DNA of 64,000 nucleotides, taken from Chitinophagaceae bacterium. GTDB lineage: Bacteria > Bacteroidota > Bacteroidia > Chitinophagales > Chitinophagaceae. Positions 44,137-53,445 of the stretch are shown one piece after another (the first letter of the stretch is position 1; the number at the start of each line of letters is the position of its first letter). Below the pieces are notes generated by a model, which made no database searches, had not been told where the DNA came from, and saw only the letters and a program-made list of their open reading frames with translations. The DNA is taken from the NCBI GenBank assembly GCA_017853575.1, contig JAFMJI010000007.1, positions 1-64,000 on the forward strand, in the 5' to 3' direction. A program made the translations under genes and the position numbers.

Positions 44137-44850
44137 TTATAGATAAAGGTTGTAATCCTTCAAATACCTAATAAACGCATCAGTATATCGATCATTTTTG
44201 TCCTTGATGATGATTTCTTCTGTTTTTGCTTCTGAGTGATGCTTCATTGAAAAAGCATACATGATTCTGAAAGGATCATGGTGTGAAGATTGTTTTACAA
44301 AAACTTTATTTTTCAAATACATGCCATTTTTTAACGCAATTGAAATTGTTTCCTTGTCTCTATAGGCGGGTACTAATAAATAGAAAATGCCATCCTCAGT
44401 GATCATTTCAATTACTTTATTAAAAAGTACCCCAAGCGTTAGTTCGTCTCCGTGCCTTGCCAAATTAACAGATGATTGATCTGATTTCAATTGACCTTCA
44501 TGAAATGGCGGGTTAGATAAAATGATATCATACTGAACTGTTGGATTAAATTGAATGATATCATTAAACACACATTTAATGCGATCTTTCCATGAAGAAT
44601 TTTCAATATTCTGCTTCATTTGTTCGAAGCAGTTTTTTTCGATCTCGATGATGTCGATCTTGGTTTCATTTTTTTGCGCCAACATCAAACTCAAAAGCCC
44701 TGTACCACCTCCAATATCAAGTGTTTGTTTGGATGATAGGGATTGATTTGCTACCCATGCTCCAAATAAAGAGGCATCTGTTGTCACCTTCATGGCACAG
44801 TTGGATTGTTCGATCCTGAATTTTTTAAATTGAAAATAACTGTTGCCCAT
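44137..44850 (-). CDS. trmN6: tRNA1(Val) (adenine(37)-N6)-methyltransferase
   Basis: About 237 residues starting MGNSYFQFKKF. Motif I is TLDIGGGTGLLSLMLAQ and the N6-adenine signature is LSNPPFHEGQ. The short N-terminal motif with CAMKVTTDASLFGAW is typical of the YfiC/TrmN6 group, which methylates A37 of tRNA-Val. ATG 44850 lies 2 bases after the tsaD stop; an earlier in-frame TTG at 44862 would overlap it. Co-transcription with tsaD groups two tRNA-37-region modification enzymes. Confidence 0.88.
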   Translation of the reverse strand: MGNSYFQFKKFRIEQSNCAMKVTTDASLFGAWVANQSLSSKQTLDIGGGTGLLSLMLAQKNETKIDIIEIEKNCFEQMKQNIENSSWKDRIKCVFNDIIQFNPTVQYDIILSNPPFHEGQLKSDQSSVNLARHGDELTLGVLFNKVIEMITEDGIFYLLVPAYRDKETISIALKNGMYLKNKVFVKQSSHHDPFRIMYAFSMKHHSEAKTEEIIIKDKNDRYTDAFIRYLKDYNLYL

Positions 44851-44852
44851 GA

Positions 44853-45869
44853 TCAATCCCAACTGGCCCTTGCACTTGCAGAAACTTCCAGTGTGGAAGA
44901 ATCTCCTTTTAAAAATTTATGATACCCTGTCATTGCAATCATGGCTGCATTGTCTGTACAAAATTCAAAACTTGGAATATGAATCTTCCAGCCATATTTT
45001 TTTCCGAAATCTGTAAGTGATTTACGGAGACCTTTATTCGCAGAAACACCACCTGCTATGCAGATCTCTTTAATTCCAGTTTCCATGCTTCCCTTCTTTA
45101 ACTTATGAAGTAGAATACTGATGATGGTATGTTGAATGGAGGCACAAAGGTCATGCAAATTTTTCTGAATGAAGTCTGGGTCTTCCTTCAAATGCTTTTG
45201 AAGAAAATATAAAATAGATGTTTTAACACCACTGAAACTAAAATTCAATCCCTCAATCTGAGGCTCAGGAAAATGAAATGCATTGGGATTCCCCTCAGCT
45301 GCATATTTATCAATCAATGGTCCACCTGGGTATGGAAGCCCTAATAATTTGGCAGATTTATCAAACGCTTCACCTGCGGCATCGTCCAATGTTTCACCCA
45401 GTATTTCCATGTTAAGTGGGTCTTTGCACAAAACAATTTGCGTATGACCACCACTGACAGTTAAACATAAAAATGGAAAGGACGGAGCTGGATCCTCTAT
45501 CAGGTTAGATAAAATATGCGCTTGCATATGATGAACTGATATCAATGGAATATCAAGACTCAATGAAAGAGATTTTGCAAAGCTTGTTCCAACCAGTAAT
45601 GCGCCAATTAAACCTGGAGCCTGCGTAAAAGCTACTGCATCAAGTTGTTTTAATTCAACTGCTGCTTTTTTAAGGGCCTCATCAACCACAGGTACAATGT
45701 GCTGCATATGAGCCCTGCTCGCAAGTTCTGGAACGACTCCGCCATATTGAACATGTACTTCCTGAGAGGCAATGATATTGGAGAGAATTTTACCATCCTT
45801 GCAAACTGCCGCAGATGTTTCATCACACGATGACTCAATCCCAAGAATGATGATTCCTTCACTTTTCAT
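44853..45869 (-). CDS. tsaD: tRNA threonylcarbamoyladenosine transferase subunit TsaD
   Basis: About 338 residues. ILGIESSCDETSAAV (N-terminal ASKHA segment), the metal-binding HHMQAH motif, LTVSGGHTQIVL, GEAFDKSAKLLGLPYPGGP and CIAGGVSANKGLR are all family-typical. It transfers the threonylcarbamoyl group to A37 of ANN-reading tRNAs. ATG 45869 (MKSEGII) is preferred over TTG 45884. A perfect -7 box lies 4 bases upstream of this ATG, so the mRNA is predicted to be leaderless. Confidence 0.96.
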   Translation of the reverse strand: MKSEGIIILGIESSCDETSAAVCKDGKILSNIIASQEVHVQYGGVVPELASRAHMQHIVPVVDEALKKAAVELKQLDAVAFTQAPGLIGALLVGTSFAKSLSLSLDIPLISVHHMQAHILSNLIEDPAPSFPFLCLTVSGGHTQIVLCKDPLNMEILGETLDDAAGEAFDKSAKLLGLPYPGGPLIDKYAAEGNPNAFHFPEPQIEGLNFSFSGVKTSILYFLQKHLKEDPDFIQKNLHDLCASIQHTIISILLHKLKKGSMETGIKEICIAGGVSANKGLRKSLTDFGKKYGWKIHIPSFEFCTDNAAMIAMTGYHKFLKGDSSTLEVSASARASWD

Positions 45870-45873
45870 ACCG

Positions 45874-45881
45874 CAAAGGTA
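45874..45881 (-). promoter_or_regulatory. -7 box for tsaD, 4 nt from ATG
   Basis: TACCTTTG on the minus strand, perfect TAnnTTTG match, followed by CGGT and the ATG at 45869. Confidence 0.55.
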
Positions 45882-45902
45882 CAATGGAATAAAATGAGTT
45901 GC

Positions 45903-47153
45903 TTATTTGGATCTTATCGCTACAACCGGATCCATTTTGGATGCAATCATTGCAGGAATGATGCCTGCCAGCATTCCAATTGCAATACATATAAAAATAG
46001 CGAGACCTAAGATTTGTGTAGAAACAAAGATGGGAAAATTGAAGGCAGAGCTGAGTAATTGAGCAAGAACGACGACCAATATGATTCCGATCAATCCTCC
46101 GATGATGCATATAAGGGCACTCTCAAGCAGAAATTCCATTAAAATGGTTCCACGTTTTGCACCTATAGCTTTTTTAAGTCCGATGATGGGTGTACGTTCT
46201 TTAACTGTAACAAACATGATGTTGGCAATTCCAAACGCTCCAACAATCAAGCTAAGTAATCCTATCAGCCATCCTCCTAAATTCACACTTCCGAACAATT
46301 GAGATGTATTCTTGCTGAAATCACTAATGGCGTTCAAAGCAAAATCATCTTCTTCAGTGGGGCCAAGTCTTCTAATAGACCTCATCGCACCCTTCAATTC
46401 ATCCTTTAAAGCATCACTGCTCATTCCCTCCGGACCAGCAATGATAATTTTTGGATTGTTCCATCTTTCATTGAACAGCATCTGTCTCATGAACTTATAG
46501 GAAAGTACAATGCTCTTATCAAATTGCCATCCATCAATAAAACTCTTTCCTTGTTTTTTAATAACACCAATGATGATGGCTTTTTTATTTCTGAGACCTA
46601 CTTCTTTTCCGACGGCTTTTTCAGCTTTTCCAAAAAGCATTTCCGCATTTTCATATCCTATAACAATGTTAGGAGTTCCAAAATCAAAATCCATTTGATT
46701 GAGGTATCGGCCATAAGCAATTTCTACAGGTTGAATTTTTTCAAATTCATCTGTGATGCCATGATAGTTGATGCCATCCAATTTATCATTGTCGTGTTGA
46801 ATAAAGGATTGTGTGGTGAAACTGAAAACTGCAGCAATCTTGGCGTTTATTTTTTCTTTGATGAGCTTCATTTCAGCCAACTTAGGACTTGGTCTGTTTA
46901 CATATTTCCACCAGGGATATTCTGCGCCGCCTTGGTAATCCCACTTGTCAATATAAATCGTATTCGTTCCCAATGACTTGATGCCATCCTGAATATTTTT
47001 TTCAAGACTGTTCACAGTGGAAAGTACACCAATGATGCAAAAAATTCCAATGGTAACTCCAAAGAGAGAAAGGAATGTACGTAGCTTGTTTTTGGTCAGT
47101 TCCTGCACTGCCAACTTGAGGGTTGTCCATACAATCTCTAGGTTCTTTCTCAT
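45903..47153 (-). CDS. MacB/FtsX-type ABC transporter permease
   Basis: 416 residues: an N-terminal membrane helix, a MacB-like periplasmic domain of ~220 residues, and three C-terminal helices characteristic of the FtsX superfamily (LGGWLIGLLSLIVGAFGIANIMFVTVKERTPIIGLKKAIGAKR). Such permeases work with a LolD/MacB-type ATPase and act mechanically on lipoproteins or peptides. No ATPase gene adjoins it, so its partner is unlinked. A perfect -7 box lies 4 bases before the ATG at 47153. Confidence 0.9.
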   Translation of the reverse strand: MRKNLEIVWTTLKLAVQELTKNKLRTFLSLFGVTIGIFCIIGVLSTVNSLEKNIQDGIKSLGTNTIYIDKWDYQGGAEYPWWKYVNRPSPKLAEMKLIKEKINAKIAAVFSFTTQSFIQHDNDKLDGINYHGITDEFEKIQPVEIAYGRYLNQMDFDFGTPNIVIGYENAEMLFGKAEKAVGKEVGLRNKKAIIIGVIKKQGKSFIDGWQFDKSIVLSYKFMRQMLFNERWNNPKIIIAGPEGMSSDALKDELKGAMRSIRRLGPTEEDDFALNAISDFSKNTSQLFGSVNLGGWLIGLLSLIVGAFGIANIMFVTVKERTPIIGLKKAIGAKRGTILMEFLLESALICIIGGLIGIILVVVLAQLLSSAFNFPIFVSTQILGLAIFICIAIGMLAGIIPAMIASKMDPVVAIRSK

Positions 47154-47157
47154 AGTA

Positions 47158-47165
47158 CAAAATTA
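47158..47165 (-). promoter_or_regulatory. -7 box for the FtsX-like permease, 4 nt from ATG
   Basis: TAATTTTG on the minus strand, perfect TAnnTTTG match, followed by TACT and the ATG at 47153. Confidence 0.55.
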
Positions 47166-47237
47166 ACTCTTAGAAGTAAGACGGGTTTTAAAAATTTGGT
47201 GAAGGGGAAATCTCGATGACGAACGGGCAACTTGATG

Positions 47238-47245
47238 TACATTTG
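47238..47245 (+). promoter_or_regulatory. -7 box for prfC
   Basis: TACATTTG, perfect TAnnTTTG match, 14 bases before the ATG at 47260. Confidence 0.5.
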
Positions 47246-47259
47246 CGCCCATTGAATCC

Positions 47260-48846
47260 ATGAAATACGACAACGAAATACGAAAACGCAGAACTTTTGC
47301 AATTATCTCTCACCCAGATGCTGGTAAGACAACACTCACCGAGAAATTTCTTCTTTTCGGTGGTGCCATACAAACCGCTGGTGCGGTGAAGAGCAATAAA
47401 ATCAAAAAGCATGCTACAAGCGACTTCATGGAGATCGAACGTCAGCGTGGTATCAGTGTGGCTACCTCTGTTATGACTTTTGAGTACAAAGGGATGTTGA
47501 TCAATCTCCTTGATACACCCGGTCACAAAGATTTTGCTGAGGACACTTATAGAACACTTACAGCAGTTGATAGTGTTGTGTTGGTGGTGGATGGCGTAAA
47601 AGGGGTAGAGGAGCAAACCAGAAAGTTGATGGAAGTGTGCAGGATGCGTGATACTCCAGTCATTGTATTTATTAATAAGTTGGACCGTGATGGCAAGAAT
47701 CCCTTTGATTTGTTGGATGAAATTGAAAAGGAATTGCGTATTCATCTCCATCCATTGAGTTGGCCCATCAATATGGGAAAGGATTTCAAGGGTGTATACA
47801 GTTTATTTGACAAAAGTCTCTTGCTTTTCAATGCCAATCAAAAAGCGACAGAGGAAGACAGTGTGCAGATTGACAATTTAGCTGATCCTAATCTGGATGA
47901 CCTGGTGGGAGAAAAAGATGCTGCTCAACTTCGAGAAGATGCTACTTTGATTGAAGGGGTGTATGGTGATTTTGACAATGATGCTTATTTAAAAGGACAA
48001 ACAGCACCGGTATTTTTTGGAAGTGCAATTAATAATTTCGGTGTGAAAGAATTGCTGGATACATTTATCAGAATTTCTCCTGAACCCAGAAGCAGGGAAA
48101 CTACTGCAAGGGTTATTGATGTGCATGAAGATAAATTCAGCGGGTTCGTTTTCAAGATCCATGCAAATCTCGATCCCAAGCATCGTGATCGAATTGCTTT
48201 TTTGCGGGTTTGTTCAGGCAAGTTTGAACGCAATAAATTTTATCATCACGTTCGATTAGACAAAGATGTTCGATTCAGCAATCCCTATAGCTTTCTGGCA
48301 AGAGATAAAGATGTGATCGAAGAAGCCTATCCCGGGGATGTGATTGGTTTATTTGATACCGGGAATTTCAAAATAGGAGATACCCTTACAGAAGGGGAAG
48401 ATTATTATTATTCAGGCATTCCAAGTTTCTCTCCTGAGATCTTCAAAGAGGTGATAAACAAGGATCCCATGAAGACAAAGCAGCTTGAAAAAGGCTTGAA
48501 TCAACTTACAGATGAAGGTGTGGCTCAATTGTTTACGCAACATAATGGAAATCGAAAAATTATAGGATGTGTAGGAGATCTTCAGTTTGAAGTAATCCAA
48601 TATCGATTGTTGCAGGAGTATGGCGCATCTGTTCAATTCAATACATTGCCCTTCTATAAAGCCTGCTGGTTGACAGCTGAAAACAGGTCAAAATTAGATG
48701 AATTCACCCGTTTCAAAACAGGCAATATTGTTACTGATAAAGATGGGCACTTGGTTTACTTGGCTCAGAGTGAATGGTTCTTAAACACAGAGATTGCTAA
48801 TAATCCGGAGATTCAGTTTCATTTTAGTTCGGAAATCCACAAGTAG
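47260..48846 (+). CDS. prfC: peptide chain release factor 3
   Basis: 528 residues, full length. GTPase motifs: G1 [12 protein letters not shown], the switch region with [19 protein letters not shown]3 DTPGHKDF and G4 NKLD. RF3 removes RF1/RF2 from the ribosome after peptide release. The N-terminal [12 protein letters not shown] and the C-terminal region are those of RF3, not EF-G. The stop codon TAG runs directly into repeat copy C. Confidence 0.96.
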   Translation: MKYDNEIRKRRTFAIISHPDAGKTTLTEKFLLFGGAIQTAGAVKSNKIKKHATSDFMEIERQRGISVATSVMTFEYKGMLINLLDTPGHKDFAEDTYRTLTAVDSVVLVVDGVKGVEEQTRKLMEVCRMRDTPVIVFINKLDRDGKNPFDLLDEIEKELRIHLHPLSWPINMGKDFKGVYSLFDKSLLLFNANQKATEEDSVQIDNLADPNLDDLVGEKDAAQLREDATLIEGVYGDFDNDAYLKGQTAPVFFGSAINNFGVKELLDTFIRISPEPRSRETTARVIDVHEDKFSGFVFKIHANLDPKHRDRIAFLRVCSGKFERNKFYHHVRLDKDVRFSNPYSFLARDKDVIEEAYPGDVIGLFDTGNFKIGDTLTEGEDYYYSGIPSFSPEIFKEVINKDPMKTKQLEKGLNQLTDEGVAQLFTQHNGNRKIIGCVGDLQFEVIQYRLLQEYGASVQFNTLPFYKACWLTAENRSKLDEFTRFKTGNIVTDKDGHLVYLAQSEWFLNTEIANNPEIQFHFSSEIHK

Positions 48847-48935
48847 TTCTAAGTTCTAAGTTGTAGTGGTTGTAATTGTTGTAGTAGTTGTCCTTGTTGT
48901 CTCCCTTTTCCCTCGTCCCTCGTCCCTTGTCCCTT
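48844..48935. repeat. dispersed intergenic repeat, copy C
   Basis: Starts with the prfC stop (TAG) as TAGTTCTAAGTTCTAAGTTG, continues with a GGTTGTAATTGTT middle and ends with CCCTCGTCCC/CCCTTGTCCC units next to the purB stop. Reading outward from the glnS stop, copy D has the same order and the same stop-codon junction. The middle 25 bases match copy A at 2790-2814 with two differences. Confidence 0.8.
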
Positions 48936-50270
48936 TTATATCCCTGTATAATTAAACGGACTAATCCCCTTCAACTCCTTCTTAACGGAAGCTTTGACTT
49001 TGAGTTTGTTGATGAACTGATGAATAGCTTTTTTATCAATTGATGCTTTGCCTCTTGTGAGTTCTTTTAGTGCCTCATAAGGCTGAGGATAGTTTTCTCT
49101 TCTTAAAATGGTTTGAATGGCCTCTGCTACCACAGCCCAGTTTTTATCGAGGTCGGCTTTGATGGCATCTTCATTGAGTAGTAATTTACTTAGGCCTTTG
49201 TTGATTGAATTTAGTGAAATCATGGTATGTGCAATAGGCACACCAATATTTCGTATGGCAGTAGAATCAGTTAGATCTCTTTGGAGTCGGGATACAGGAA
49301 GTTTTGCAGAAAGGTGTTCAAGCAGTGCATTTGCGATACCGAGGTTGCCTTCTGCATTTTCAAAATCAATCGGATTTACTTTATGCGGCATGGCGGATGA
49401 TCCGACTTCCCCTTTTCTGGTCTTCTGGCGGAAGTATTCCATTGAAATATAAGTCCAGATATCTCGACATAAATCAATCAAAATAGTATTGATTCTTTTG
49501 ATGCCATCAAAATGAGCAGCCAGGTGATCATAATGTTCAATTTGCGTAGTGTATTGTTGGCGTTGGAGTCCGAGTCTTTCTGCACAAAACGTATTTCCGA
49601 ATTTAATCCAGTTGATTTTAGGGTATGCTACATGGTGTGCATTGAAATTTCCTGTTGCTCCACCAAATTTGCATGAGTAGGGTATTTGGTTCATTAAAGA
49701 CATCTGATCTTCAAGTCTCTCGACAAAAACCATGATTTCTTTACCTAGTTTGGTTGGAGATGCAGGTTGACCATGTGTTCTTGCTAGCATGGATATATTT
49801 TTCCATGACTTGGCCAGTTCTCTCAGTCGAATGATCAGATTGCTTATCGCTGGGTAGTATTCATTTTCAAGTGCTTCTTTCCACATCAAAGGAATTGCAG
49901 TGTTGTTGACATCTTGAGAGGTAAGTCCAAAATGAACATATTCTTTTAGATGACCAAGTGAAAGAGCATCCAATTCTTTTTTCATGTAGTACTCAAGTGC
50001 CTTCACATCGTGGTTGGTGACTTTTTCTAAATTTTTTATTTCACTAGCCGTTTCGTTGTTGAATTCCATGTAAACGGATTTCATTTTATTGGCCTTTGAA
50101 GAGGGTAGATGAAAGATCTTTTCATTGGAGAGTGCTATGAAATATTCTGTTTCCACTCTCAGGCGATATTGCATCAGGGCGAACTCTGAAAAATAGGCAG
50201 CCAGTGTTTCAACTTGTGATCTATAGCGTCCGTCGATAGGGGATATTGCTGAGAGTGTATGAAGTTCCAT
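48936..50270 (-). CDS. purB: adenylosuccinate lyase
   Basis: 444 residues with the fumarase/aspartase-superfamily fold. ISPIDGRYRSQVETLAAYFSE, THDVKALEYY-like region (VTNHDVKALEYY), TSQDVNNTA, ARTHGQPASPT and the signature GSSAMPHKVNPIDFENAEGN are present. It acts twice in purine synthesis (SAICAR and adenylosuccinate cleavage). It is divergent from mqnA; the two -7 boxes lie interlocked in the 48-base gap. Cytoplasmic. Confidence 0.97.
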   Translation of the reverse strand: MELHTLSAISPIDGRYRSQVETLAAYFSEFALMQYRLRVETEYFIALSNEKIFHLPSSKANKMKSVYMEFNNETASEIKNLEKVTNHDVKALEYYMKKELDALSLGHLKEYVHFGLTSQDVNNTAIPLMWKEALENEYYPAISNLIIRLRELAKSWKNISMLARTHGQPASPTKLGKEIMVFVERLEDQMSLMNQIPYSCKFGGATGNFNAHHVAYPKINWIKFGNTFCAERLGLQRQQYTTQIEHYDHLAAHFDGIKRINTILIDLCRDIWTYISMEYFRQKTRKGEVGSSAMPHKVNPIDFENAEGNLGIANALLEHLSAKLPVSRLQRDLTDSTAIRNIGVPIAHTMISLNSINKGLSKLLLNEDAIKADLDKNWAVVAEAIQTILRRENYPQPYEALKELTRGKASIDKKAIHQFINKLKVKASVKKELKGISPFNYTGI

Positions 50271-50288
50271 GAAGATCTTGAATTGGTG

Positions 50289-50296
50289 TAACTTTG
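50289..50296 (+). promoter_or_regulatory. -7 box for mqnA
   Basis: TAACTTTG, perfect TAnnTTTG match, about 20-23 bases before the TTG/GTG start of mqnA. Confidence 0.5.
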
Positions 50297-50299
50297 CAG

Positions 50300-50307
50300 C
50301 AAAATTA
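50300..50307 (-). promoter_or_regulatory. -7 box for purB
   Basis: TAATTTTG on the minus strand, perfect TAnnTTTG match, 29 bases before the purB ATG. Only 3 bases separate it from the mqnA box, and the transcripts cross. Confidence 0.5.
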
Positions 50308-50318
50308 CGTCAATATTG

Positions 50319-51053
50319 GTGGAAAGGAAAATCAGGATTGGGGCCGTTAGTTACTTGAATACCAAGCCTTTCATTTACGGGTTAGAGAACAGTCCGATTA
50401 AGGATGAGATTGAACTTATATTGGACTATCCTTCAAATTTGGTAGAGCTTCTCAAAAAGGGAGAGATTGATATTGGATTGGTGCCAGTAGGCGCGTTACC
50501 TAGTTTGGGTGAATATCATATTGTTTCGGATTATTGTATTGGTACAGATGGAGAAGTTGCTTCTGTAGCTGTTTTCAGTGAAGTACCGATGGAGGAGATT
50601 GAAGAAGTGTATTTGGATTATCAGTCCAGGACATCTGTCTTGTTATGTAAGTTGTTGTTTGAAAAACACTGGAAAAAGCAAGTAAAGTTCATCCCAGCCG
50701 AAGATGAATCCTACATTGAAAAGATCAAAGGCAAAACAGCAGGGTTGATCATTGGTGATCGAGCCCTGATGCATCGTGCTAAATTTCCTTACATCTATGA
50801 CCTGGGCTTGGGTTGGAAGCAGATGACCGGCCTGCCATTTGTCTTTGCGGTGTGGGTGAGTTTGAGGAAATTAGATCCTTCTTTTGAAGTTAAATTTAAT
50901 CAGTCACTAGTAAAAGGTATTACTGAATATGACTTAACAAATATGTCAAATTTTAAATCGTACGACGTTCATACATATATCACTCAGAATTTGAGCTATG
51001 AATTAAATAACCTCAAAAAAAGAGGATTGGAATATTTTATTTCGAATCTCTGA
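50319..51053 (+). CDS. mqnA: chorismate dehydratase (futalosine menaquinone pathway)
   Basis: About 244 residues of the MqnA/MqnD periplasmic-binding-like fold. IRIGAVSYLNTKPFIYGL, GEIDIGLVPVGALPS and DYQSRTSVLLCKLL are typical of MqnA, which dehydrates chorismate to 3-enolpyruvoylbenzoate. No ATG is available: starts are TTG 50316 or GTG 50319; GTG gives the more family-like MERKIRIG. The 3' end overlaps the convergent FkbM methyltransferase by 17 bases. Confidence 0.88.
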   Translation: MERKIRIGAVSYLNTKPFIYGLENSPIKDEIELILDYPSNLVELLKKGEIDIGLVPVGALPSLGEYHIVSDYCIGTDGEVASVAVFSEVPMEEIEEVYLDYQSRTSVLLCKLLFEKHWKKQVKFIPAEDESYIEKIKGKTAGLIIGDRALMHRAKFPYIYDLGLGWKQMTGLPFVFAVWVSLRKLDPSFEVKFNQSLVKGITEYDLTNMSNFKSYDVHTYITQNLSYELNNLKKRGLEYFISNL

Positions 51054-51849
51054 ATGCAAAAATGTTAAGTTGAAGATCAAATGAAGTATTGATTTTCTTT
51101 TTTATAAATGGTATTGGGTAGATGTTGCTAGCTTCTTTAATATAAAATTTGAATCCCGCGTCATTGATAATTTGTAAGATTTCTGTCAATTTATTTTGCT
51201 CTTCAAATGTTGAATGATATTCTACGAAAAGGTTATTGACAAAATGTAGTTTATGCTTACAGTCTTTTATTACTTCATATTCTACTCCTTCAATGTCTAT
51301 TTTTAAAAAATCAACCTCTTTGTCTAAAACTTCAGAAAGTCTAACTGCCTTCAATCTAATATTTGATTCACTATTTTCTGATTTTCCAGAAATTTTTCCA
51401 CCCATTGCTCCTGATGCTTGGAAAGTTATTTCATCATTTGAATTCCAAACTGGATTTTGGAATAGTTTAACATTGTCAAAACTCCATTCGATGATATTTT
51501 TTTGAAGTAATTCAAAATTGTTGCTATCAGGTTCAAATGCCAAAACAGTAGAGTCGGGGTATTGTTGTTTGAAGTACAGTATGCTCATGCCAATATGTGC
51601 ACCGCAATCTATAATTAGTGGTTTTTTGGTATTAGAATTAAATTTGTAGATGTTTTCAATGAATATTTCTTGTAGACTGTGTATTAATTCTTCATTGCTC
51701 ATGTAATTTATATGTTTCCCACATGCATGAATTGATTTTAAATTGCTAGAATCATTGTGTTTAATGATTTTCTCTCTTAACCAACTTATACCTAATTTTC
51801 GGTAAGGCGACTTTTTAAATAGAACTTTTGTAATGTCAGGGACACGCAT
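51037..51849 (-). CDS. FkbM-family methyltransferase
   Basis: 270 residues. SAM motif I is LIIDCGAHIGMSILYFKQ, followed by LAFEPDSNNFELLQKN and DFLKIDIEGVEYEV, hallmarks of FkbM-type O-methyltransferases. These commonly methylate sugars in surface polysaccharides or natural products. It lies 2 bases after a second methyltransferase gene in a low-GC leftward group with glycosyltransferases, so a glycan-methylation role is likely. Target sugar unknown. Confidence 0.87.
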   Translation of the reverse strand: MRVPDITKVLFKKSPYRKLGISWLREKIIKHNDSSNLKSIHACGKHINYMSNEELIHSLQEIFIENIYKFNSNTKKPLIIDCGAHIGMSILYFKQQYPDSTVLAFEPDSNNFELLQKNIIEWSFDNVKLFQNPVWNSNDEITFQASGAMGGKISGKSENSESNIRLKAVRLSEVLDKEVDFLKIDIEGVEYEVIKDCKHKLHFVNNLFVEYHSTFEEQNKLTEILQIINDAGFKFYIKEASNIYPIPFIKKKINTSFDLQLNIFAFRDSK

Positions 51850-51851
51850 GT

Positions 51852-52607
51852 TTATTTATTGTTTTTACCAAGCAAAACAAGATGTATTTTTGAAAATTTT
51901 TTCATTTTAATAATTTGAATGTTAGATTCTAGAGCTATTTTCTCCAATAGATTCAAATCAAAAACATGATGGTGTAGACATCTATTCTCAATATTTTTTA
52001 AACTTCTTTCTTTAAATTCATTGAAATTAAGTCCGCCGGGATCCTTTGATAAATCATGGAGCATTAGCACTTCCTCAAAGTGAGTTTCATCAGCCTCAGT
52101 TGTGTTTCTCTTCAGATCATCGATAAGGTGTTCTATAGTTGTGACTGGTCTCCTATGATCAAATGTGCCTTCTTTGTTTGGAAGTATAAATAAAAAGTAG
52201 CCATTGGGTTTTACCACTCTTTTCCATTCTTGAATTGTTTTCAATGGATTTGCAAGATGTTCAATATTGTGTGATGACAGAAGAAAGTCATACTCTGAAT
52301 CATTGATGCCATTGAGATCATTTGCTTCTTTTATGAATTGTTTGCCAATTTTATTTCCAAACTTGAAATAATTGCCTTCAGTTAAGTTTCCCTCCCAAAT
52401 TGTATTACTGCTGAAGTTGACATTATCAAGACTATTCATTAATTGATATATAGGTAAAAATCCTTTTAGGTCAAAATGACTAGTTGGGCCACCAATTTCA
52501 ATTCCATTTTTATTTTTGAAATAAGCCTGGATATTTTTATACCCTTCAATTTTTTTTGGGAAATAGTTTCTATATAATTTCTCAACTGGTGAAAGTAGCT
52601 TCCTCAT
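51852..52607 (-). CDS. class I SAM methyltransferase (glycan cluster)
   Basis: 251 residues. The middle has SSHNIEHLANPLKTIQEWKRVVKPNGYFLFILPNKEGTFDHRRPVT, matching Methyltransf_11-type enzymes. Motif I is diverged, near NKNGIEIGGPTSHFDLKGF. The composition is AT-rich, like its neighbours. It is 1 base from the upstream glycosyltransferase gene, so it is co-translated. Probably methylates or modifies a sugar of the surface polysaccharide; inference. Confidence 0.75.
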   Translation of the reverse strand: MRKLLSPVEKLYRNYFPKKIEGYKNIQAYFKNKNGIEIGGPTSHFDLKGFLPIYQLMNSLDNVNFSSNTIWEGNLTEGNYFKFGNKIGKQFIKEANDLNGINDSEYDFLLSSHNIEHLANPLKTIQEWKRVVKPNGYFLFILPNKEGTFDHRRPVTTIEHLIDDLKRNTTEADETHFEEVLMLHDLSKDPGGLNFNEFKERSLKNIENRCLHHHVFDLNLLEKIALESNIQIIKMKKFSKIHLVLLGKNNK

Positions 52608-52608
52608 T

Positions 52609-53424
52609 TCATTTACCCATTTTATTTTGTCTGAAATCTATACATGCTTTTGCAATTGCAGTGACAGTAGCAATTTTTTCATTTCCATATAAAATTGCAT
52701 TTTTAATTTCATTAAAGATTGGTTTCCATGAAAGATAATTTAATTCGTTTCTATATAAATTTCGCAGATAAAGTGTATTTCTGACCATGTAGTATATCCT
52801 TTTGCTATTATGAATCGACCTATAATTTTTTCTAAGTGATGGAGTAAATGTTAGTAATGATTCTCCTAAGGAGTGATTTAATAAAATATTATTGAAAACA
52901 ATCGTTTTGTAGCCTTTTTTGAAAAGTTTCAAGCAAAATTCAGTGTCTACTCCATCAATAAATAGATTTTCGTTGAATTGCCCTATTTTTTTGGCAATAT
53001 CAATATCAATTACACTCCCGGATGTTATAAGCAATTGATTCCATTCGTTATCATTGGTATATTTTTTTCTGTGATGGGCGACTCCAAACATTCCAATATC
53101 TTGATATTGATGTGATTTTATTTTTTTGATATAATCATTCATGGATGTTTCCGAAAATGAGGAATCTTGATCCATTGTAAGGAGAAAATCAATGTTTTTA
53201 TCTTCACAAATTTCTATTGCTTTATTCAATCTTTCCGCAATTCCTTTATTCTCACCTTCCCATATATAGTGAATCTTATTATTATTTTGAAAGAACTTTC
53301 TTGCAGTATCATTGCTGGAATTATCAAAAATCAACAAAAACTCTACATCGTCTAAATAGGATTCTATGTTGTTTACGATATTATTTGGTGGGTTGTATAA
53401 TATAACCGTTCCCGCAATTCTCAT
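52609..53424 (-). CDS. glycosyltransferase family 2 (rhamnosyltransferase-like)
   Basis: 271 residues. AGTVILYNPPNNIVNNIESYLDDVEFLLIFDNSSNDTARKFF and LLTMDQDSSFSE (DxD-like) resemble rhamnosyltransferases of O-antigen clusters. DGVDTEFCLKLFKKGYKTI corresponds to the ED acceptor motif. First gene of the leftward methyltransferase group, divergent from the next glycosyltransferase (21-base gap). Confidence 0.85.
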   Translation of the reverse strand: MRIAGTVILYNPPNNIVNNIESYLDDVEFLLIFDNSSNDTARKFFQNNNKIHYIWEGENKGIAERLNKAIEICEDKNIDFLLTMDQDSSFSETSMNDYIKKIKSHQYQDIGMFGVAHHRKKYTNDNEWNQLLITSGSVIDIDIAKKIGQFNENLFIDGVDTEFCLKLFKKGYKTIVFNNILLNHSLGESLLTFTPSLRKNYRSIHNSKRIYYMVRNTLYLRNLYRNELNYLSWKPIFNEIKNAILYGNEKIATVTAIAKACIDFRQNKMGK

Positions 53425-53445
53425 TTAAGTTGTAATTTCATTTAT

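Noticed and set aside
47188-47751. 187-codon minus-strand frame over the start of prfC
   Set aside because: Shadow of the prfC GTPase region; the product looks like random Cys/His-rich sequence and no promoter was found for it.
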